64,000 nt of DNA from Lolium rigidum (Eukaryota; Streptophyta; Magnoliopsida; Poales; Poaceae), in assembly GCF_022539505.1 (NCBI RefSeq), contig NC_061508.1, positions 94,963,276-95,027,275 on the forward strand, written 5' to 3'. How positions within the stretch are numbered: position 1 is the first letter of the stretch; every line of letters begins with the position of its first letter. Made by a program: the position numbers and the translations under genes. Below the pieces are notes generated by a model, which had not been told where the DNA came from, ran no database searches, and saw nothing but the letters and a program-made list of their open reading frames with translations. This document shows positions 57,185 to 64,000 of this stretch, piece after piece.

Positions 57185-58578
57185 CACTAGTAGAAAAACA
57201 GGCTTTAGTTCCGGTTCATAATGGGGTTTAGTCCTGGTTGTGCAACCGGGACTAAATACCTGAGACTAAAGCCCACCCCCTTTAGTCCTGGTTGCTTACG
57301 AACCGGGACTAAAGGTCCATCCACGTGGGTTGCGTGCATCGGGACAAAAATGCCTCCAGGTGATTTTTTTATTTTTCCTATTTTTTCACTATTTTTTCTA
57401 TTTTTTTCAGAATTTCTATTATTTCAGTTATTTGCATAGTTTAGTCTCTAACTATACTTATCTCTAGTCAAATTACTTACTCGTGGTCAAACTTCCCGCT
57501 CGGTCACTCATCCTCCCACTACTCTAGCACTAGCACGCTTAATTTCCGAGTTTCATCCCGTTTCGCATCCAAGTGCATTTTTTCTAAAAAAAATCCACTC
57601 TTTTTTTCTATTTTTTTTCAGAATTTCTATTATTTCAGTTATTTGCATAGTTTAGTCTCTAACTACACTTATCTCTAATCAAATTACTTACTCGTGATCA
57701 AACTTCCCGCTCGGTCACTCATCCTCCCACTACTATAGCACTAGCACGCTTAACTTTCGAGTTACATCCCGTTCCGCATCCAAGTGCTTCGCCCACATGT
57801 ATGTGATACTAGTGTCATATCAATCTTATTAACATGTTGGTTGATGTCATATTTCTTTATTGTTTGAATTTCAAATAATTCTTTTAATAAACAAAAGTAA
57901 TGATGTAATAATAATCTTGAATAAATAAATAAACATTAACTTTTTAGTTTGCATTATTTTTTAAAATTTTAAATATTTATATTTTTGCCAAACCTAAAAC
58001 CTAAAAATCTAAAAATCTAAAAGTTGGGCAAAGTAATAGTAACCGTTATGCAGGATGAAATTATTAATTTTAATTTTTTTAAAAATAAAAAAATATGAAA
58101 TTGTAATTTATAGTAAAAACTAAAATCTTCCTGTCGTATTTTCATTTGGAATTTTGAGAATCGAAAAATTGGCTACCAATGGTAAATCCTGGTGAATTCG
58201 GATGTAACTTTTTCCCACGATGATTTTGATATATTATACATTTTTTTTCCGACGTCGTATCAAAAATGAATGTGGTTTTACCATTTTTCAAACATTTTTT
58301 GCAAAAAAAAGTCAAAATTCAAATTGGGGTTGCATAACATACAAGAACCTGAAAACATTTTATTTGTTGAATTTTCTATCTATGGCAGGCTGCGGCCGGC
58401 GCAGGCCTCTTTAGTCTCGGTTGGTAACACCAACCAGGATTAAAGGTCTACCATTTAGTCCCGGCCGGACCATTAGTCCTGGTTGGTGTTACTAACCGGA
58501 ACTAAATACCTCATTAGTTCCGGGTCAAAGTATTTGGGGACTAATGAGTTGTGATGGAATGCCTCTTTTCTACTAGTG
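57185..58578. mobile_element. Non-autonomous CACTA transposon
   Basis: The termini are CACTAGTAGAAAA at the left and its perfect inverted copy TTTTCTACTAGTG at the right. AAA flanks both sides (57182-57184 and 58579-58581), matching the 3-bp CACTA target duplication. Subterminal regions hold several direct and inverted copies of the TTTAGTCCTGGTT/AACCGGGACTAAA type. A duplicated segment of about 180 bp (TTTCAGAATTTCTATTATTTC at 57406 and 57619) lies inside. There is no transposase frame. Confidence 0.9.
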
Positions 58579-58593
58579 AAATTGACGTAGTCA

Positions 58594-60295
58594 TGATGTC
58601 TACGGGAGCTTCTATTCTTGTAGACAGTGTTGGGCCTCCAAGAGCAGAGGTTTGTAGAACAGCAGCAAGTTTCCCTTAAGTGGATCACCCAAGGTTTATC
58701 GAACTCAGGGAGGAAGAGGTCAAAGATATCCCTCTCATGCAACCCCGCAACCACAAAGCAAGAAGTCTCTTGTGTCCCCAACACACCTAATAGGTGCACT
58801 AGTTCGGCGAAGAGATAGTGAAATACAGGTGGTATGAATAAGTAGTAGCAACGGCACCAGAAAAGTGCTTTGCCCAGGAAAGTAAACAAGCAGTAGTAAC
58901 GCAGCAGTAGTAACGCAGTAAAACAGTAAACAAGCAGCGATAGCAGTATTTAGGAACAAGGCCTAGGGATTAGACTTTCACTAGTGGACACTCTCAACAT
59001 TGATCACATAACAGAACGGATAAATGCATACTCTACACTCTTGTTGGATGATGAACACATTGCGTAGGATTACACGAACCCTCAATGCCGGAGTTAACAA
59101 GCTCCACAATAATGCTCATATTTTAGTAACCTTTAGTGTAAGATAGATCAAAAGACTAAACCAAGTACTAACATAGCATGCACACTCGTCACCTTCATGC
59201 ATATGTAGGAGGAATAGATCACATCAATATTATCATAGCAATAGTTAACTTCGCAATCTACAAGAGATCATGATCATAGCATAAACCAAGTACTAACACG
59301 GTGCACACACTCGTCACCTTTGCACACGTGCAGGAGGAATAAAACTACTTTAATAACATTGCTAGAGTAGCACATAGATAAATTGTGATACAAACACATT
59401 GCAATCATAAAGAGATATAAATAAGCACCTCACTATGCCATTCAACGAGTGAATAAGTATTCTGTGAAATATAGCCTAAGAGACCCACACGGTGCACACA
59501 CTCGTCACCTTTACACACGTGGGACAAGGAGTCTCCGGAGATCACATAAGTAAAATTCACTTGACTAGCATAACGACATCTAGATTACAAGCATCATCAT
59601 ATGAATCTCAATCATGTAAGGCAGCTCATGAGATTATTGTATTGAAGCACATAGGAGAGAGATGAACCACATAGCTACCGGTACAGCCCCGAGCCTCGAT
59701 GGAGAACTACTCCTCCTCATGGGAGCAGCAGCGGTGATGAAGATGGCGGTGGAGATGGCAGCGGTGTCGATGGAGAAGCCTTCCGGGGCACTTCCCGCTC
59801 CGGCAGGGTGCCGGAACAGAGACTCCTGTCCCCCAGATCTTGGCTTCGCGATGGCGGCGGCTCTGGAAGGTTTTCCGTATCGTGGTTTTTTCGCATCAGG
59901 GGTTTCGCGATGGAGGCTTTAAGTAGGCGAAGAGGCAGCGCAGGAGGGTCGAAGGGGTGGCCACACCATATGGCGGCGCGACCAGGGCCTGGGCCGCGCC
60001 GGCCTATGGTCTGGGGGCCCAGTGCCCCCCCTCTGGTCCTTCCCGGGTGTTCTGGATGCTTCCGGTGAAAATAGGAACCCGGGTCTTCGTTTCGTCCAAT
60101 TCCGAGAATATTTCGTTACTAGGATTTCTGAAACCAAAAACAGCGAGAAAACAGGAACCGGCACTTCGGCATCTTGTTAATAGGTTAGTTCCGGAAAATG
60201 CACGAATATGACATAAAGTGTGCATAAAACATGTAGGTATCATCAATAATATGGCATAGAACATAAGAAATTATCGATACGTCGGAGACGTATCA
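58594..60295 (-). repeat. Complete LTR of the deleted gypsy element
   Basis: On the minus strand it starts TGATACGTCTCCGACGTATC and ends GTAGACATCA. It carries a TATA-like TACTTAAAG motif near 59925 that could serve as its promoter. Compared with the upper LTR remnant it differs mainly by single-base indels. Confidence 0.85.
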
Positions 60296-62388
60296 AGCAT
60301 CCCCAAGCTTAGTTCTGCTCGTCCCGAGCGAGGTAAAACGATAACAAAGATAATTTCTGAAGTGATATGCCATCATAACCTTGATCATACTATTTGTAAA
60401 CATATGTAGTGGATGCAGCGATCAAAACAATGGTAATGTCATGAGTAAACAAGTGAATCATAAAGCAAAGACTTTTCATGAATAGTACTTCAAGACAAGT
60501 ATTAATAAGTCTTGCATAAGAGTTAACTCACAAAGCAATAAATCAAAGTAAAGGCATTGAAGCAACACAAAGGAAGATTAAGTTTCAGCGGTTGCTTTCA
60601 ACTTGTAACATGTATATCTCATGGATAATTGTCAACATAGAGTAATATAACAAGTGCAATATGCAAGTATGTAGGAATCAATGCACAGTTCACACAAGTG
60701 TTTGCTTCTTGAGGTGGAGAGAGATAGGTGAACTGACTCAACATAAAAGTAAAAGAGAATGGTCATTCAAAGAGGAAAGCATCGATTGCTATATTTGTGC
60801 TAGAGCTTTTATTTTGAAAACATGAAACAATTTTGTCAACGGTAGTAATAAAGCATATGAGTTATGTACATTATATCTTACAAGTTGCAAGCCTCATGCA
60901 TAGTATACTAATAGTGCCCGCACCTTGTCCTAATTAACTTGGACTACCGGATCTTTGCAATGCACATGTTTTAACCAAGTGTCACAATGGGGTACCTCCA
61001 TGCCGCCTGTACAAAGGTCTAAGGAGAAAGCTCGCATTTTGGATTTCTCGCTTTTGATTATTCTCAACTTAGACATCCATACCGGGACAACATGGACAAC
61101 AGATAATGGACTCCTCTTTAATGCATAAGCATGTGGCAACAATTATTATTCTCATATGAGATTGAGGATATATGTCCAAAACTGAAACTTCCACCATGAA
61201 TCATGGCTTTAGTTAGCGGCCCAATGCTCTTCTCTAACAATATGCATGCTCCAACCATTAAGGTGGTAGATCTCTCTTACTTCAGACAAGACGGACATGC
61301 ATAGCAACTCACATGATATTCAACAAAGAATAGTTGATGGCGTTTCCAGAAGCATGGTTATCGCACAACAAGCAACTTAATAAGAGATAAAGTGCATAAG
61401 TACATATTCAATACCACAATAGTTTTTAAGCTATTTGTCCCATGAGCTATATATTGCAAAGGTGAATGATGAAATTTTAAAGGTAGCACTCAAGCAATTT
61501 ACTTTGGAATGGCGGATAAATACCATGTAGTAGGTAGGTATGGTGGACACAAATGGCATAGTGGTTGGCTCAAGTATTTTGGATGTATGAGAAGTATTCC
61601 CTCTCGATACAAGGTTTAGGCTAGCAAGGTTATTTGAAACAAACACAAGGATGAACGGTGCAGCAAAACTCACATAAAAGACATATTACAAACATTATAA
61701 GACTCTACACCGTCTTCCTTGTTGTTAAAACTCAATACTAGATATTATCTAGACTCTAGAGAAACCAAATATGCAAACCAAATTAGCAAGCTCTAAGTAT
61801 TTCTTCATTAATGGGTGCAAAGTATATGATGCAAGAGCTTAAACATGAGCACAACAATTGCCAAGTATCACATTATCCAAGACATTATAGCAATTTACTA
61901 CATGTATCATTTTCCAATTCCAACCATATAACAAATTAACGAAGAAGAAACTTCGCCATGAAAATTAAAAGCTAAGAACACATGTGTTCATATGAACCAG
62001 CGGAGCGTGTCTCTCTCCCACACAAGCATTTATTCAAACAAAAACAAAAACAAAAGCACACAGACGCTCCAAGTAAAGTACATAAGATGTGACCGAATAA
62101 AAATATAGTTTCAAGAGAAGGAACCTGATAATGTTGTCGATGAAGAAGGGGATGCCTTGGGCATCCCCAAGCTTAGAAGCTTGAGTCTTCTTGAAATATG
62201 CAGGGGTGAACCACCGGGGCATCCCCAAGCTTAGAGCTTTCACTCTTCTTGATCATAGTATATCATCCTCCTCTCTTGACCCTTGAAAACTTTCTCCACA
62301 CCAAACTCGAAACAACTCATTAGAGGGTTAGTGCACAATCAAAATTTACATGTTCAGAGGTGACATAATCATTCTTAACACTTCACCA

Positions 62389-63527
62389 AGTACTAAACCA
62401 AGTACTAACATAGCATGCACACTGTCACCTTCATGCATATGTAGGAGGAATAGATCACATCAATATTATCATAGCAATAGTTAACTTCGCAATCTACAAG
62501 AGATCATGATCATAGTATAAACCAAGTACTAACACGGTGCACACACTGTCACCTTTGCACACGTGCAGGAGGAATAAAACTACTTTAATAACATTGCTAG
62601 AGTAGCACATAGATAAATTGTGATACAAACACATTGCAATCATAAAGAGATATAAATAAGCACCTCACTATGCCATTCAACGGTGAATAAGTATTCGTGA
62701 AATATAGCCTAAGAGACCCACACGGTGCACACACTCGTCACCTTTACACACGTGGGACAAGGAGTCTCCGGAGATCACATAAGTAAAATTCACTTGACTA
62801 GCATAACGACATCTAGATTACAAGCATCATCATATGAATCTCAATCATGTAAGGCAGCTCATGAGATTATTGTATTGAAGCACATAGGAGAGAGATGAAC
62901 CACATAGCTACCGGTACAGCCCCGAGCCTCGATGGAGAACTACTCCTCCTCATGGGAGCAGCAGCGGTGATGAAGATGGCGGTGGAGATGGCAGCGGTGT
63001 CGATGGAGAAGCCTTCCGGGGGCACTTCCCCGCTTCGGCAGGGTGCCGGAACAGAGACTCCTGTCCCCCAGATCTTGGCTTCGCGATGGCGGCGGCTCTG
63101 GAAGGTTTTCCGTATCGTGGTTTTTTCGCATCAGGGGTTTCGCGACGGAGGCTTTAAGTAGGCGAAGAGGCGGCGCAGGAGGGTCGAAGGGGTGGCCACA
63201 CCATATGGCGGCGCGGCCAGGGCCTGGGCCACGCCGGCCTATGGTCTGGGGGCCCAGTGCCCCCTCTCGGTCCTTCCGGGTGTTCTGGATGCTTCCGGTG
63301 AAAATAGGAACCCGGGTCTTCGTTTCGTCCAATTCCGAGAATATTTCGTTACTAGGATTTCGAAACCAAAAACAGACAGAAAACAGGAACTGGCACTTCG
63401 GCATCTTGTTAATAGGTTAGTTCCAGAAAATGCACGAATATGACATAAAGTGTGCATAAAACATGTAGGTATCATCAATAATATGGCATAGAACATAAGA
63501 AATTATCGATACATCGGAGACGTATCA
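62389..63527 (-). repeat. Truncated LTR of the deleted gypsy element
   Basis: Matches 59157-60295 almost base for base. The part equivalent to 58594-59156 (R/U5 side) is missing, together with the PBS. Confidence 0.85.
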
Positions 63528-64000
63528 AGTCACCACAGGCGTCTCGCTGTCGACGGGAACATTGCCTCCCACCGAATAATGTTCTGTCTTTAATGAGACA
63601 CCAAAATATTGAACCTAGGGTTTAAACTTTGATAGGCTGAGGGTTTTGAAATACTTCGGCTTAACTAAAACCCAGCTGCCATACTGTGAGCCGGAGACAG
63701 GCAGATCCATGACACCCTGCACCAACGTCATTTTTTGTTCGCCGGCCTAAATCATATTCTTGCAACGCACATTGCCAATCTAAGTTGGAATGAAACGGTA
63801 GAGGGTTTGCTCGATAACGAGTCAAGCGGTCATTTTGATAATGTTTCTATGAAGAACATTTCACTCAATAATCTGCACCGACATGCTTAGGATTCTAAGA
63901 TTCTAGAGAATATGTCAACATGAAATTGGTATACACACATATGTTTTATAGAATATATGGTGAATAATTATAGAGTATTTAAGGAAGTTTGCCTCTCTTA
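63528..64000. repeat. Continuation of the older dispersed repeat and unassigned end
   Basis: AGTCACCACAGGCGTCTCG with CTGTCGACGGGAAC following continues the repeat interrupted at 57184 and 58593. From about 63650 it fades into AT-rich sequence with no recognised feature up to the window end. Confidence 0.4.

Larger units (their letters stand above)
58594..63527 (-). mobile_element. Internally deleted gypsy-type LTR retrotransposon with intact TSD
   Basis: AGTCA flanks both ends (58589-58593 and 63528-63532). The lower LTR, 3' in element sense, is complete (58594-60295, 1702 bp). The upper LTR (about 62389-63527) lacks its inner ~570 bp. Between them, only 2.1 kb of 3' non-coding internal sequence remains (60296-62388), beginning beside the LTR with AGCATCCCCAAGCTTAG, the polypurine region. 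PBS, gag and pol are deleted. At the deletion point ACCAAGTACTA is duplicated. It is the same family as 28290-33782, with which it shares about 1 kb of internal sequence (61349-62385 against 28290-29335). Confidence 0.85.

Noticed and set aside
57202..58500. Inverted TTTAGTCC/GGACTAAA repeats as a possible miRNA hairpin gene
   Set aside because: They are the subterminal repeats expected of this CACTA family and are not arranged as a single miRNA-like hairpin.
59662..60264. Small frames repeated at 62895-63496
   Set aside because: They repeat because both LTRs of one element carry them; LTR sequence, not genes.

Overview
The window is nuclear DNA of a grass in the Pooideae, most likely the tribe Triticeae (wheat, Aegilops, barley or rye). 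This is inferred from the repeat content: Ty3/gypsy LTRs with the characteristic TGATACGTCTCCGACG start, a Ty1/copia LTR type common in Triticeae, a CACTA element with CACTAGTAGAAA termini, LINEs, Tourist-like MITEs and Helitron termini. A 100-base run of N (27364-27463) is an assembly gap. No rRNA, tRNA or CRISPR locus was seen.

Three host loci look real. (1) A two-exon minus-strand gene for a 117-residue coiled-coil protein (8746-12119), with a damaged tandem copy at 13098-14757. (2) An intronless DYW-type pentatricopeptide repeat (PPR) protein gene on the minus strand (15205-17172), probably an organellar RNA-editing factor. (3) An intronless F-box protein gene on the minus strand (49949-51181). 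A degraded copy of the PPR 3' end beside the duplicated coiled-coil locus shows that the duplication unit once reached into the PPR gene.

Layout. 1-2080: a Tourist-like MITE split by a GC-rich LINE-tailed retroposon (17-bp target duplication). 3014-4540: a Mutator-like element with about 165-bp inverted ends. 5.0-7.6 kb: LINE and RNase H remnants. 7.9-15.2 kb: the coiled-coil gene cluster. 15.2-17.2 kb: the PPR gene. 17.5-22.5 kb: small DNA-transposon pieces, a Helitron end and a 247-bp tandem duplication. 22.5-37.9 kb: a nest of LTR retrotransposons, namely a copia element lacking pol, an Athila-group-like gag-protease element, and a Ty3/gypsy element cut by the second. 38.4-39.5 kb: a LINE fragment. 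40.1-49.5 kb: a mosaic of exon-like fragments on the plus strand, including one clear exon of a novel plant SNARE (NPSN), ending in a textbook Helitron 3' terminus. 49.9-51.2 kb: the F-box gene. 51.5-53.0 kb: a Harbinger-like element with an ORF, then a second TIR element. 53.8-54.7 kb: a LINE 3' end. 55.3-57.0 kb: a second copy of the LINE-tailed GC-rich retroposon. 57.2-58.6 kb: a non-autonomous CACTA. 58.6-63.5 kb: an internally deleted gypsy element with intact target duplications. The last two sit within one older repeat that resumes at 63533.

The most unusual observation is the pair (possibly trio) of about 1.7-kb GC-rich retroposons. They share a LINE-like 3' stem-loop whose stem differs by a compensatory base-pair change, yet they encode no recognisable LINE protein. 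Second is the probable gene-capturing Helitron at 40-49.5 kb.
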